Assembly: GCA_910890315.1 (NCBI GenBank)
Contig: CAJVGD010000011.1
Location: 868,001 to 932,000 of the forward strand
DNA: 64,000 bases
Reading direction: 5' to 3'
From: Serendipita indica DSM 11827
Lineage: Eukaryota; Basidiomycota; Agaricomycetes; Sebacinales; Serendipitaceae
Below the pieces are notes generated by a model, which did not search any database, had not been told where the DNA came from, and worked only from the letters and a program-made list of their open reading frames with translations. A program made the position numbers and the translations under genes. Each line of letters begins with the position of its first letter. Within the stretch, counting starts at the first letter, position 1. Positions 22,651 through 34,123 of the stretch are shown in pieces.

Positions 22651-23372
22651 CAGAAGAGAATGCCCCGCGATGCTGAACCATAATGTATGTGGGCTTCCTC
22701 CTCAGTGGATTGCCAATTAAAGGAAGGCACTCTCTACCAGCGAGGGGCTAGGAGGTACGGTGGTCTGTCGTGGTTACAGGCTTTGAAGATCCGATACTTT
22801 TAGATCGTTCTTTCTTGAAGTGTGCAATTCTTGATACCCTCAGTTTGTAACTCTCTTTAACATACATTTATTCACAGTTGCGTTTCCTATCCGGTGCTCG
22901 AGCGAGTCCGTTGGCTAGTAAAGGGCGGTCTTTGCTGTTCTCATTCGGTCAATCAATACGCACCACGCTTTGCCTCTCGTCCTCGTCGGCAAACTACTCG
23001 ACCGCCTCTCCCTTCAAAACTCGCGAGGCGCGTTCGCTGGTATTCCTCTAGTAGACGACTCCAGAATGCGAAATCTAGAGAGTCGGCACGTGCGTCTCAT
23101 GTTCGTCAGTTCGATGCGGGTAGACGATCTCGACGTGAGCAGCCATGGGAGGCAAGGTGACTGCCTTGTAGGAGCTTTGACCGTCCAATGTGGGGATGGC
23201 GACGTTGAAGACAGTGAGTCTCGATGTCAATAACGCAGATGCGCCGAGAATAATGTGTACCTTACACTGCCTCCGACCGAAGCTAAAAGGTTGCTTTTTT
23301 ATGAGGGGGTTTAGCTCGAGCATAGTCCACGACGTGAGGGATAGTAAATACTTCATATCCAACCACCCCTGT
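22651..23372. other. Duplicated intergenic segment of the right arm
   Basis: Non-coding sequence matching the left arm (10579-10976 and 9967-10047 in reverse). It contains the intact counterpart (cgcACGTGcc) of the site where the left-arm solo LTR inserted. The frame reading SYKAVTLPP...HVEIVYPH is partly conserved in both arms, but no start or domain supports a gene. Confidence 0.5.
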
Positions 23373-24524
23373 TCAGTACATTTTTGTCTCGACGTTTAAA
23401 TGTGGAAACATCTTCTGTATGTCCTGCTGGACAGCGAAAATATTCTTTCCGAGGATGTACCCGAGACGATTCGAGATGAGTAAGATCAGCGATTGAAGCG
23501 CGGGGAAAGAATCCCTGGTAAAAATGTGACTATACGGCACGAGCCATCGTCCGGGGGACGACGGATTGATGACGACGACAAGTCGACGTAGTCGATTATG
23601 TTTGGAGGAGATACGCGTAGGATCGAGGTCGGATGTGTTGATAACGAGGTTTTCCATATACGTCTCGAGCCGAGGACAAGCCGCAAACGTCTCGACGAGC
23701 TTGCCTGTACTGTAAAAGTTACGGACGTTGTCAATACACAGGAATGTGAGGTTTCTACCGTTGTTGGTTAGAAACTCGGAGAGGGCACCGTCCTTTGCTC
23801 TATACTGAATATCGAGCCTCAGCCATTCCAGAATGGGTGTTCTCAGCTCCGAAAATTTCGGAAGCGGAGCACTGTAGAACACCATAGAGAGTTTTGTAAG
23901 GCGATTGAGTTCCAGGGTTCCGTTAAACGTCCCCCCGCATGCTCCTCGGAGGCTCAGCGATTGCAGCGTGTCGACTCCACCAGAGAGATAGCGATGAACT
24001 ATAGAGTTGAGTTCTATATCACCCCACTCAAGGGACGTGACACCCTTCAGCCATATGTCGGGTCCAGGCGACCCGCTGAGGCCAAGTCGTCCCAGCATCG
24101 ATAAGGCGGTAAGGTTCGGGCAGACCTCTTTCAGTCTTATGAGATTGAGAGTTGTGATTGAATTGACCCTTTCAAGTCGTTCCATCCGAATCCGGCGGGT
24201 ATATTCCCCACGAGGATGCCCTGATGCCGATGTGTAGGACGGTGGACAGGCAGCAGAGGACACAAATCTATCGAGACAGATAGGATTCGACCTCAAGTAT
24301 ACGTTTGTGTATAAGAATTCCTCGATGATTCGATTGAGCGCTTTGCAGATTGTTAGGATGCGAAGGCATTCCGCTTGAAGGGCAGCAGGATGAGCTGGGC
24401 GAGGGGAATATCCGGCGTAAAGCAACGGATCGGATTCCAAGTGCCTATTGTCTTCGACCTCTGGGAGCGTTTGCTTGAATATCTCGTATAACAGCTCGTA
24501 AGGGAGACTGGGAAGAGAATTCAT
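23373..24524 (-). CDS. F-box/LRR-like protein (right copy, open)
   Basis: Single open exon of 383 aa from ATG 24524. An F-box-like N-terminus (LPSLPYELLYEIFKQTLPEV, then LRILTICKALNRIIEEFLYTNVYL) is followed by leucine-rich repeat-like strands (CPNLTALSMLGRLGL, GGVDTLQSLSLRG, FLCIDNVRNF, RRLVVVINP, LQSLILLISNRLG). F-box proteins of this kind are usually SCF substrate receptors; partner and substrate are unknown. The sequence just before the ATG (ctaatctatttcag) looks like a branch point and acceptor, so a short upstream exon may exist and the true start may differ. This is the only undamaged member of the four gene copies in the inverted duplication. Confidence 0.7.
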   Translation of the reverse strand: MNSLPSLPYELLYEIFKQTLPEVEDNRHLESDPLLYAGYSPRPAHPAALQAECLRILTICKALNRIIEEFLYTNVYLRSNPICLDRFVSSAACPPSYTSASGHPRGEYTRRIRMERLERVNSITTLNLIRLKEVCPNLTALSMLGRLGLSGSPGPDIWLKGVTSLEWGDIELNSIVHRYLSGGVDTLQSLSLRGACGGTFNGTLELNRLTKLSMVFYSAPLPKFSELRTPILEWLRLDIQYRAKDGALSEFLTNNGRNLTFLCIDNVRNFYSTGKLVETFAACPRLETYMENLVINTSDLDPTRISSKHNRLRRLVVVINPSSPGRWLVPYSHIFTRDSFPALQSLILLISNRLGYILGKNIFAVQQDIQKMFPHLNVETKMY

Positions 24525-24565
24525 CTGAAATAGATTAGTGGGCGAATAGAATATGTCGAGTAGAC

Positions 24566-26683
24566 GCACTCAAATGGTAGGCAATGGCCGCTCTCTGCGA
24601 CGAGGTATAGGTCCAAGGCGCGAGGTGCGGTACTAAACCACTGTATGGAATCATGTACATTGATGTAATTTATTCAACCGTACATTTTCTACCTTGGTCA
24701 TTGATAAAACTTGAACTCCACCACGATCCAAGCCATGCATAGGCTCGTGCCATCGCTCTAGAAGTTTAGCCATTCAGCGTCTAGTGAACCTTAGATGTTG
24801 ATGCCGATAATAGGCGTCAATACGCACGTAACCACGACTTCTCAATTGTCGTCGTCATGATATCTCTCCTTGGAATTTAGTGCTTATGAACCCTTTATTT
24901 GACGGACATGCCCGCGCTAATCACCGTCGTAGATAGCGGGAATCGAGATTCGCACCGCTTTCCCAAGCACCTTATAAAGCTCCGTGTCGTTTATATGGAC
25001 GTGGTATCTTTCTCAACCCAGACTATTCTGCAAATTTCAAGTTGAGGAGCTCTACAGACAACGAAAGGATATCCAACAAACCCGAATCATGCAAGTCTCA
25101 AAATCTACGAACAAGGCGGAGGTTCGCCCCTCCCTCGCAACGATGAAATAAAGACTAAAATACAATGATCTTGACGGCTCATATCCAAAACTCGTATACG
25201 CGATCATTTCTAGTGACCAAAAGTTCATTTGTCGCCATCGAGCAACCATGCGACTTGTCCAAATGGGATGGTTTCCCACAATACCTCCGGCTATAGAGAA
25301 AAGAGTCCGAACATATTGTGCCGATGGGTTGGTTCTCTGTATTATCCATGCCCCGCCCGTCAGTGGGATTCGCACCGACTTGGATAACGCTCAGCACCGA
25401 GCCAAAACTCGAGAATTAGCAACCATTTAGTGATTGGGCGCAGTATGTACGCTGGAATTAACGCTGCCTCAGCCATTCTCAATATTGCGGTTCCGCCTCG
25501 ATAACCAAGTTGCCTTCGAATTATGATCGTAATGCGAAGGAGAGCTCCCACGACGACGGGGATTCGTAGCCGACTGATATGATGCGGTCGCGAAGCGGAG
25601 GCGCCCAAATGCAGGATCACTCTCGTGGACCGTAGGCGAACTTCGCGTACGTGGGCTCAGCGCAAATCCATAGACGCCAGGAAGTCGAATCCACCTCCGA
25701 GGCACACGCATCGAATAGAGTTTATTAGCCCCCCCGAAGAACCCTTCTTTGACCGTCATGCGCTTCTGCATTTTAGGCGGACACCAAGAAAGCTTGATTT
25801 TATAAGACAAATCAGGAAAAAGCCAATAGCAAACTAATTGACCACGGCGGCCGGAGCGATGCTATTCTATTCCCACGAGTACGCCTTGAATTGGTGACTC
25901 CCCGATTCAGTTGCCACTGGTCGGTAATACAGGGCGTGGACTGACTTTGTGTCCAAAATGAGTTGACATTCTTGTTTCTTATTCGTCTTGAGACACCAGA
26001 CTGGCATGCTGGGATACGGCGCTCGAAGGGAGACCGGATCCCATCGAACGCAGAGGAGACTGGCCCGGGACCATGGATGATCCGGAACTCGAAATGTTCG
26101 CAAAGCTATGGACCCTTTGGGCTTCTGGAGAAGTCGGGCAAAAGCGAAGCTCACGTCGTCCCAGAATGGGGGTTCATCTCAGCCACAGTCGGTCGAAATG
26201 AGGGGCCACTGCCACGTGCATCGCCGGATCCTTTTTCGTTCGCGTTGTGCAACAGACTCAGGGGGAACAAAATGCGGATGACGGTCACTGCATTTCTGTC
26301 GATTCCACGGCAAAGTTATTTGATGTGGATAGCCCAACTTATTCCGGCGCTGTGGAACTAGAAGACAGGAAATGGAATAGAGCAATCGCCGGAAAAGAGG
26401 ATTTGGGAAATTATGTCTACTTTGCGGGAGGAGGACACGACCATGGTGGCGAGCCGCGTGGCAGCTATTCACATCGGTTTGCTGGGTCGGTAGCAGCGCC
26501 GGCGGTCAGAGGTCTAGTTTCTGGTGAGCCCTTCGGATAAATGGAGACATTAGGCACCCAGTGGTGAACGAGCGCTGCACGCCATATAAGAACGACCCCT
26601 GGCTTTCGGTTCCTTCACCCGGCACTCTATCCTCCCCCTCACTCTTCCAACTTCTGACCCGCCATTGACCACTTTTGCGCTAC
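24566..26683. other. About 2.1 kb without a supported gene
   Basis: The stretch is fairly AT-rich at 24640-24760. Open frames of 60-130 codons occur on both strands but are patchy, lack domains and do not join across plausible introns. Two similar sites (GATTCGCACCG at about 24951 and 25369) resemble, on the minus strand, a tRNA-type B box; no tRNA fold was found around them. The zinc-finger gene's promoter should lie in the last ~200 bp. Confidence 0.45.
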
Positions 26684-27814
26684 ATGGACCCCATCAACTA
26701 TGGCCACTTTCCAACTGGTCCCGCTCACCCTCCACCAAGCGCGCTTGCGTTTGACGAGTTTGATCCCATGTTCTTTGAGCTCGGATGGACGGCACAACAC
26801 CCTCAACCCTCTTCTCTGCAACCCAAAATGCTGGATCCGAGTGAGTAGTTTCACCTCGTTCCACGTTTTCGTTTTGCTCTTGCGATCCTGCACGTCGTAC
26901 GGACGGCGGAGACGGGAGCAGACGGGCCACGAGTGAGCAAACGTTTCGACTGACCGATGATCGTTAGACTCTTTGGACTATGTCCAATATACGCAATGGG
27001 CAGAAATGTCCGGCACCAACACGGCAATTGGACTGCCCCCATTGTACGAACCGTCGGGGCAGTTTTCGGCACCGACCTCGTATCCAGAGGTAATCTCTAT
27101 CAACGATGATCAGCTAGTCTTGGGTGACGTTACAACGTCGACGCGAAGCGCGCTGCATGGGTCCAATTCCTCCTATTCGGACGGGTTTTCTGCTTATGCG
27201 AGGTGCGTACAGTCTGATATGCGAATGATTGGTTACCTTACAATTCGTCTAGTCCGTCCCATTCTCCGAGCAACGTCTCCCTATCGCCGTTTCCGACGAG
27301 CCCGCTCAGCCTCTCCGGCGGTACCCTATCAGCGAGTCCGGCGATACTCCCCATCAACCCTACGAGCTACTCGGACAATGGCATTGACATCTTCAACTCG
27401 TATGACACGTTCCTATCGACCAGCATCCCAAGCATGTCCCTTCCGCCCAGGGGAGCTCGAGCATCCTCCTTATCAACAGTAGAGTGCTCTCCTACACCCT
27501 CACAAATCTCCCTTTACAAATCAGACAAAATTGCTGCGCACAAGAGCACCAGACCACGTTCGAGCACGGGGGCGAGTGGAAAGCGAAAGAGCATACACGG
27601 CGAAGCGACATGCGCCGAATCTCGCGCAAACGCATGTACAAAATGTCCACAACGTTTTGCACGCGCGCGAGATTTGAAGCGACACTTTCGATTGCACACG
27701 GGCGAAAAGCCGTACCGGTGTGGCGCGTGTGGGATGGGTTTCATCCGGTCTGATGCGAGAGGAAGACATTTTGCCAGTAGCCCTGCATGTGCGCGTCTCC
27801 ATGAGCAGACGTGA
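26684..27814 (+). CDS. C2H2 zinc-finger protein, probable transcription factor
   Basis: Exons: 26684-26840, 26968-27202 and 27253-27814, giving 317 aa. The long N-terminal region is Pro/Ser/Thr-rich and probably disordered ([18 protein letters not shown]). A basic SGKRKS patch precedes two C-terminal fingers. Finger 1 is [21 protein letters not shown]. The linker TGEKPYRC is canonical. Finger 2 is [17 protein letters not shown], whose last ligand is a Cys or His in the variant end HFASSPAC. Two-finger proteins with disordered N-termini are common nuclear regulators in basidiomycetes. Intron 1 is 127 nt, longer than most here, so its acceptor (26967) is the least certain point. Targets are unknown. 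Confidence 0.82.
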
Positions 27815-28487
27815 GTGAGCTACAGACGGTGTTTCCCGGTTTCTCCCCACTCGCTCCTCCTCACGGCCACAGCCCCAAAAGGTGCCTACTGCACGATTGT
27901 ATTGCGCGTGTTCTGTTTACTATACTAAATTATGACCTGGGTGCATCTCCTTGGCCAGCTGGGACGTGTGACTTGTACCATGATTGTCGAATTGTAGCCG
28001 TAATGCATGTTTATCCTTATTCAATACAGATTTATAGAAAGCATACTTTAACGGGAAGAGAACCGGACGTGGAAAGTGTGGTCAGCCAGGTCGGGGATGC
28101 TCTCTTCAGTTTTGGGCGCCATTCTTCTACAAAGAGGGATCCAATGGGATGCGGGTGGAGTGTATACGCCTCTCGAAGCTGGGAGCCAGACACACATGGA
28201 TGGGCTCAAGATGTCAGACACAAAGCCCTCGGAGATATCACCTCGCTATTGTTACGTACTGCCCATCTCTGGTGCAGTGCGCTCTTTAGCATTTAGTACT
28301 TTGTTGTCCGCCGCCGTCACCACCTGCCTAAACCTTTCATCGCCGACCACAATCAGTGCGTTGAGCCGATTGTTGGGAAAATTCAACGGGCGCGGGGCTT
28401 ATTCGTCCTATCAAGAATACACGGCAACAAGGAGCATTATACGAACAAGAGCAGCCATAGGGGGAAATTCGACGTTGGTTTTGATTG
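27815..28487. other. Intergenic, no gene supported
   Basis: Two overlapping open frames on the plus strand lack motifs and likely starts. I read this as the zinc-finger 3' region plus the promoter of the Spo7-like gene. Confidence 0.45.
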
Positions 28488-30099
28488 ATGCCGCCAAGGC
28501 CACGCTCGCCCGCGACGCAGCCATACTATCCAACTGCGGACACTGCGACATTTCGAGACCTACTCCTGTTTGAAGAACGCCTCAAGCGCAATGCCGGCCT
28601 CTTGAAGCGTAGAAAGTCGCGTTATCAATGTGCGTTTCCTGTTTGTTTTCCTCGTCCAAGACGTGCTGCTCATCTTTTTCCTTCTTTTTGATTTTGCAAT
28701 CCAATTCTGTGTCGATTCATGGCCACATCTCGCCAACAATTCGTGCATCTGGACCCATCCCTCGCGTGTTCTCGACCTGAATCGCGTCGACGATTTCAGT
28801 CTACTTGCTTTTGCTCGTCACTGCCGTCCTCATCTTTCTCTCCGACGTTCTGCTCGAGACGGAATTATTTCTCCTGCCACTCAACCACGCTGTATACTAC
28901 TACTACAGCTATACGAGGTCACTAGAAACCATTCCCAAGCGAGATCTCTGGCGAGCAGAGGATGATGCCGACGCGGGTATCTACTTTCACCTCCCACCCT
29001 ATGTCAAGACGGGATGTCTATTCGTTCTAGGTGTAACGCTCTTTCTCTTTTTTGCCAGTGGAATGTATTCCGAACGTGTCGGTTATGCCAACAAGTAGGT
29101 CGATTTACACGCTGTCACCACTCTGGAGCTAACGTAGCGCTCGGTAGATATGTCCCCCACGCAAACAAGGCCCTTCGATCATTCAACATGTATCTCAATG
29201 TACGCACGCAACCGCTCCCGTCTCGCCTCTCGCGCATGGCCGCGAGAATTGGACTAGGCCCACTCTTTGGATCGCATACACCCAAGGAAACGTCGCAACC
29301 CTCTTCTCCACTCCCTATCACACCACGTGCGCGCACACGCTCGCTTTCTCCGCCGTTTGGCCCCCGCCGAGCAAAGTCCCCTACGACAGATGGGTCGTAT
29401 GGTGTGATACCCACCATTCCACCTTCGTCCAATCCACGAGGCGAACTCATCTTTTCCTCACGCGTTCATGCGGCCTTTCGCGAGGGATACGAGCGCTACC
29501 GCGAAAACTATGAGCGGCGTCTGCAGAGCGGTGGAGTACTGGGGAATCAAGGTGGTGCTGGAGCTGGGATGAAGCGTAGTTTGCTCGAACGATTCAAGGC
29601 GTCGTTTGGTGGAGGCGGGGATACGCCTGCGTTCGGTACGCCTCGCGGGGCAGAGACGCCATTGAGTGGAGAGTTCATGGGTTCCTCTGGATCTCCAACA
29701 GCTGGGACACCAGGGACGCTTCGTGGACGGCTTTCGTCTGGGAGTACGCCTTCGGGATCGAGACGGTCGAGCCCTGCGCCTGGAGGCACTACTGGTTCTG
29801 CTGGAGGAGCAAGTCCGACTGGAAGTGTGGGTCCATCTGGGACGCTGGGGAAAAGGGGGAGTCGGAGACGGCAGGGTGCGAGGATTAGTCGGCAGGGGAC
29901 GCCGTTGTTGGAAATTGTCGAGTCGATACGGGCGGATGGAGTCTCGGTCGGAGGACAGAGTACCGCTGACTCGACGTCAACTTTCACTACCGAACCTGGG
30001 ACAGACGATGTTGCATCGAGTGGCGCTCCAGACTCTTCTCCAGCGCGGCGACGAACGCGGCCGGCGAGGAGTCGAAGTGGGAGTTATGCAGTTAGTTAG
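28488..30099 (+). CDS. Spo7-like regulatory subunit of the Nem1-Spo7 lipid phosphatase
   Basis: Exons: 28488-28629, 28800-29094 and 29148-30099; introns are 170 and 53 nt; 462 aa. The family signature is present in order: [26 protein letters not shown]; a first membrane span ([17 protein letters not shown]); a second span ([18 protein letters not shown]) leading into [29 protein letters not shown]. In yeast Spo7 binds the Nem1 phosphatase at the nuclear/ER membrane; the complex activates the phosphatidate phosphatase Pah1. Beyond the conserved core (about residue 185) is a ~275-residue Ser/Pro/Gly-rich, likely disordered tail ([19 protein letters not shown]). That makes this copy much longer than yeast Spo7. 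The tail has many SP/TP sites and could be regulated by phosphorylation (inference). Confidence 0.85.
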
Positions 30100-30199
30100 C
30101 AATGTTGTTTTACTAACATATACAAGATTATATTTGAGACTATGGTGGATTCCCAGCGAGCTGAGCCGGCTAACTCTATCCTTCGACCTCGACCAAAAC

Positions 30200-31951
30200 A
30201 TGGCAAACGCCGCCCAAGGCGCGATTACAGCGCTGCAAACGGCTGGAGAATATGCCATCAAGCCGTCAAATGCACAACCTACACTCGACACGTCGCAGTG
30301 GCCGCTGTTGCTCAAAAACTATGACAAGCTGCTCGTCCGCACCAGCCATTTTACGCCCATCCCCGTCGGATGCAGTCCACTCCGACGAGATATCCAGAGT
30401 TATGTGCGGTCAGTCTTTGTTTTGCACTTTGTTTCCCTAGTTTTTTTCCTCTAGTGGCGGGATGAAAAAGTGTGTGGGACAGTGGCTGACATGTATGTTT
30501 TGCAGGTCTGGTGTGATTAATCTTGATAAACCATCGAATCCTTCATCGCACGAAGTCGTCGCTTGGATGCGTCGAATCCTCAAAGTCAACAAGACGGGCC
30601 ACAGCGGCACGCTCGATCCAAAGGTTACTGGTTGTCTGATTGTGTGCGTGGATCGTGCGACACGCCTCGTCAAGTCGCAGCAAGGCGCAGGTATGCACCC
30701 TTTTACCATTTGATAACAAGTTGCTCTAACAAACGTTGACTTGTAGGCAAAGAATACGTTTGTGTTATACGATTGCATTCTGGACTATCGGATCCTACAG
30801 CCCTCGGACGCGCACTCGAGACGCTCACTGGTGCGCTCTTCCAACGACCACCCCTCATCTCGGCCGTCAAGCGTCAACTACGAGTACGAACAATCTACTC
30901 TTCCAAACTCCTCGAATACGATAACGACCGTCACCTCGGCGTGTTCTGGGTATCGTGCGAAGCAGGAACCTACATCCGTACGCTCTGCGTCCATTTGGGC
31001 CTCCTCCTGGGTGTCGGCGCACACATGCAAGAACTCCGACGCGTACGAAGTGGAGCGTTGAGTGAAAATGACGACATTGTCACGATGCACGACGTCTTGG
31101 ATGCGCAGTACCTCTTCGAGCACTCTGGTGACGAATCGTATCTCCGACGGGTCATTCGACCTCTCGAGAGCCTCCTTACGGGCTACAAGCGCATCGTCGT
31201 CAAGGACAGCTCTGTCAATGCCATTTGCTACGGTGCCAAATTCATGATCCCAGGTCTGCTCCGTTATGAGAGTGGGATCGAAGTTGGCGACGAGGTGGTG
31301 CTGATGACAACAAAGGGAGAGGCGATTGCATTGGCTATTGCGCAAATGGCTAGCGCAGATTTGGCCACGGCGGATCATGGCGTCGTGGCAAAGATTAAGC
31401 GGTGTATCATGGAACGCGATACGTATCCGCGTAAGTGGGGACTAGGTCCACAGGCGATGAAGAAGAAGATGATGGTCAAGGGTGGCGAGCTGGACAAGTA
31501 TGGTCGTGCAATTGAAGGCGTGACGCCTCAGAAGTGGACAAAGGACTATATCGATTATTCCGAAGGTGGACAACGTGGTGGTGCAACGGTGGTGGAGACA
31601 TCCAAAATGGAGGTCGTCGCGCCGGGGACGCTTGTTCCGCCTGTCGTTGAAGAGGCTGATGGCGATGGCGAGGCGGAGCCCAAGAAGAAGAAGCGCAAGG
31701 CCAACGAGGGATCACCTGCGCCCGAAAAGGGCAAAGAGAAGAAGAAGCGCAAAAAGGATCGCGACGCGAGTCCATCTACTCCCACTGAGGGCTTGGCCGA
31801 GGCCGCAAAGGGTCTTGTCGAGGCTGGTGTGGAAATGTTGACGGATTCGAAAGAGGAGAAGAAGAAGAAGAAAAAGGATATGACAGAGGAGGAGCGAAAG
31901 GAGCGAAAGCGCGAGAAGAAGAGGCTCAAAGAGGCGGCGATGGAGTCGTAA
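30200..31951 (+). CDS. CBF5: Cbf5/dyskerin, H/ACA snoRNP pseudouridine synthase
   Basis: Exons: 30200-30408, 30506-30690 and 30747-31951, giving 532 aa. The dyskerin-like N-terminus ([19 protein letters not shown]) is followed by the TruB catalytic region [17 protein letters not shown] and [13 protein letters not shown], with catalytic Asp near residue 107. [18 protein letters not shown] and the PUA domain ([24 protein letters not shown]...[13 protein letters not shown]) follow. The C-terminal tail has several KKKRK-type lysine blocks, as in other eukaryotic Cbf5. The enzyme makes pseudouridine in rRNA and snRNA guided by H/ACA RNAs in the nucleolus and helps ribosome assembly. Length and domain order are normal. 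It starts 100 bp after the Spo7-like stop on the same strand. Confidence 0.95.
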
Positions 31952-32200
31952 ATGTACACTCTTTCCGTGTCATATTCTAATAATAGTTGATTCTTGACCT
32001 CATTCGGATCATGCTTTACTCTGAGATGAGGGCGTTACCCCGACAGCAAACTTGCCGGCCACCACATCCGCGTGCGGTTTTGAACTCACCCAAACGAGCT
32101 CAGTACGTATAAAATTAAAGATATTATCAATTAATAACAAGAGCAACGGAGCAGAAGCGCGGTTTGGTACTGTAGAACGCAGGCTCGAAATCAGCGCGAG

Positions 32201-33793
32201 ATGCCTTCGATCTGGCACCGTCGCTTCCGCTTGCTCGAACAGTCACTTCTACTATGTCAAGCTGAGCAGACCGATCTGCAAGTGCAGAGCATCCATCGGA
32301 TCATCTCGATAGCGCAAAGCCTTCTTGAATGCATTCCCACCACGAAAGATTCTGGCGAGAAAGACGTAGTGGAAAGAGAAGAGATGAAAGTGGAGGTGAA
32401 GTCTTCAAATACTCGAGAGGCATCGGTCGTTAGTGACCATCTCCCCGTTGAGATTCTCCTATGTATCTTTCGACTCTATCGCGACGAGAATACCACGACG
32501 TCTTTCACATCTCTCATGGGAGTATGTCGATGGTGGCGTGATATTGTTTTGGGTCACCCCGACCTTTGGAGCCGCATCGACATAGTGCCAACTGGACTCT
32601 TCAGTAACTTCCAGTGGTATTATGGACACATAGAGCTGTGTCTGAAGCGCAGCGGTAACCTTCCGTTGGATATTACCGTCGACTTTTCTCGGATCGAATG
32701 GATCCCGGAGCACTTGTATCGAGTTCTCGAGGTTTTCATCCCGCCAGGACACCAGTGTAATTTGAACCTCTATGGCGCGTGCCACGACCTGCTCATAAAA
32801 TACAGTGGTCAGCTTCTCCACATCCTTGACCTTCTCACCGAGATACCACTCTCATCGACAGCTTCCAATGACGCTCTTTCACCAGAAAACATTCTTCGAT
32901 TGGAGGCTCACGATTTGGAGGGCAAGGTCGCTCCAGCCGCGGACGGACTCATTATTCGATGGCAGTCGCTTCAATTGACCCTTCCATCATTACCTCTACC
33001 CGAAATACTCAACGATATATCCTTGGTACTGAGAGGACGAATGCCCTCACTCAAGCAACTGAAGATCACTTCAGGCTTGGAAGTTTACAAACCCTTCGCC
33101 TGGCCTCAATCCGAGACTATATACTTCGAAAGCTTGCATCAAATCTACATCGACTCTTTTATTGATTTGCAAAGTCTTCCCTGCAATCCATTAGCATTGC
33201 GGGATCTGACCATTCCAATATCCAGCAGTAGCTTGGCAGCGATTAGACAATTCACATCGCTGGAACGGCTGACTTTCTATGGATCCTTCTATTCTTCGTC
33301 ACTCATATCCGACTTAGCACCTCTATTCTTCCCACGTCTTAAACATCTCACCGTGGAGACATCCGCTTACGAGCTCTCTCCCGCGACTTTCTACGTCCCT
33401 TCACTGCAAAAGCTCACCATCGTCTTCAATTTTTACATTAAAAAGGTCAAATCGGAATTGTTGTCGACTATCAAGACCCTCGAGCTCGCCCCAATGGCTT
33501 GGATGGCAAGGCCTAGCGATGCGCAAGTATCCCCACCCACTCGCGCATATGATCCGGATTACATCATTCCCTTGACCTCCGTTCTAGCCTCATGCGCTAT
33601 GCTGGAAAACTTGAGAATCTTGGAACCCCCTGGGGACCCCAAAGGGTGTATCCTCGTGAAGAAGATCATTTCGTCAATTCTCACTGGAATTCTCGACAAA
33701 CTTTGCATCGTCACATTTCTCCAACTGGCTCCCGGCTCTGAGGACATTGAAGATGCGATCGAGGTCGCCTCATACAATGTCTCACCGGGATAA
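32201..33793 (+). CDS. F-box protein, subfamily A (copy A1)
   Basis: Single exon, 530 aa, from ATG 32201. The N-terminal helix (RRFRLLEQSLLLCQAEQTDLQ) leads to the F-box HLPVEILLCIFRLYRDE...LMGVCRWWRDIVLGHPDLWSRI (about residues 85-135). A long region of LRR-like strands follows (LRDLTIPISSSSLAAIRQFTSLERLTFYG, LFFPRLKHLTVET). No intron is seen, unlike most genes in this window. It is the first and best-preserved member of a same-strand F-box array to 42.03 kb; its nearest relative is the broken copy at 36.2-37.9 kb. A role as SCF substrate adaptor is inferred from the F-box only. Confidence 0.8.
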   Translation: MPSIWHRRFRLLEQSLLLCQAEQTDLQVQSIHRIISIAQSLLECIPTTKDSGEKDVVEREEMKVEVKSSNTREASVVSDHLPVEILLCIFRLYRDENTTTSFTSLMGVCRWWRDIVLGHPDLWSRIDIVPTGLFSNFQWYYGHIELCLKRSGNLPLDITVDFSRIEWIPEHLYRVLEVFIPPGHQCNLNLYGACHDLLIKYSGQLLHILDLLTEIPLSSTASNDALSPENILRLEAHDLEGKVAPAADGLIIRWQSLQLTLPSLPLPEILNDISLVLRGRMPSLKQLKITSGLEVYKPFAWPQSETIYFESLHQIYIDSFIDLQSLPCNPLALRDLTIPISSSSLAAIRQFTSLERLTFYGSFYSSSLISDLAPLFFPRLKHLTVETSAYELSPATFYVPSLQKLTIVFNFYIKKVKSELLSTIKTLELAPMAWMARPSDAQVSPPTRAYDPDYIIPLTSVLASCAMLENLRILEPPGDPKGCILVKKIISSILTGILDKLCIVTFLQLAPGSEDIEDAIEVASYNVSPG

Positions 33794-34123
33794 AACGGTA
33801 TTCAGCTTAGATAGCGCATGTACAGGATCACCTTGCCAATCCGTCTTGCCCACTATAAGTTGTTCCTGTTATCAGATTGCTGTAGCACCCCTGCACATGT
33901 ACCCATTGGATATTCTCTAGCAAATTGTTATTATCAGAGGACCTCCTGAATCGGTCGGAACAGTATTGCTTGCTCGTGACGGACACCTAAACTCGACCAC
34001 GTACCAACAGGCGAGAGGTTTGTAGTTATCCTTAGCTCCGAGCGACGTCTAACAATTAGAAATTGACTGTCTTGTATGACACTAGTGCGACTTTGCGTTT
34101 TGTGCCCGTCACGCCGCTGCAAA
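33794..34123. other. Intergenic between F-box genes
   Basis: No gene; promoter and leader of the next F-box gene. An in-frame ATG at 34076 precedes the start chosen here by 16 codons. Confidence 0.45.

Larger units (their letters stand above)
19760..24565. repeat. Right arm of the inverted segmental duplication
   Basis: Carries the FunK1-like copy (+) and the F-box copy (-), the mirror image of the left arm. Many protein blocks are nearly identical between arms (KDHELTDSPKQLLLQVLRYV, PWDYLYFIT, SANSTPQGSSVEGSSGATRG). Intergenic sequence is conserved too. No insertion corresponding to the left-arm solo LTR is present. Its ends are estimated from where similarity fades. Confidence 0.8.

Noticed and set aside
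24940-25400. Two GGTGCGAATC(C/T)C-like B boxes on the minus strand, suggesting tRNA genes
   Set aside because: No acceptor, D or anticodon arms can be paired around either, and the T-loop is non-standard.
25963-26540. Overlapping frames suggesting a gene upstream of the zinc-finger gene
   Set aside because: Frames do not connect through plausible introns and have no recognisable domain; likely promoter sequence.
31680-31930. Purine-rich AAG/GAG tract as a microsatellite
   Set aside because: It encodes the lysine-rich tail normal for Cbf5.
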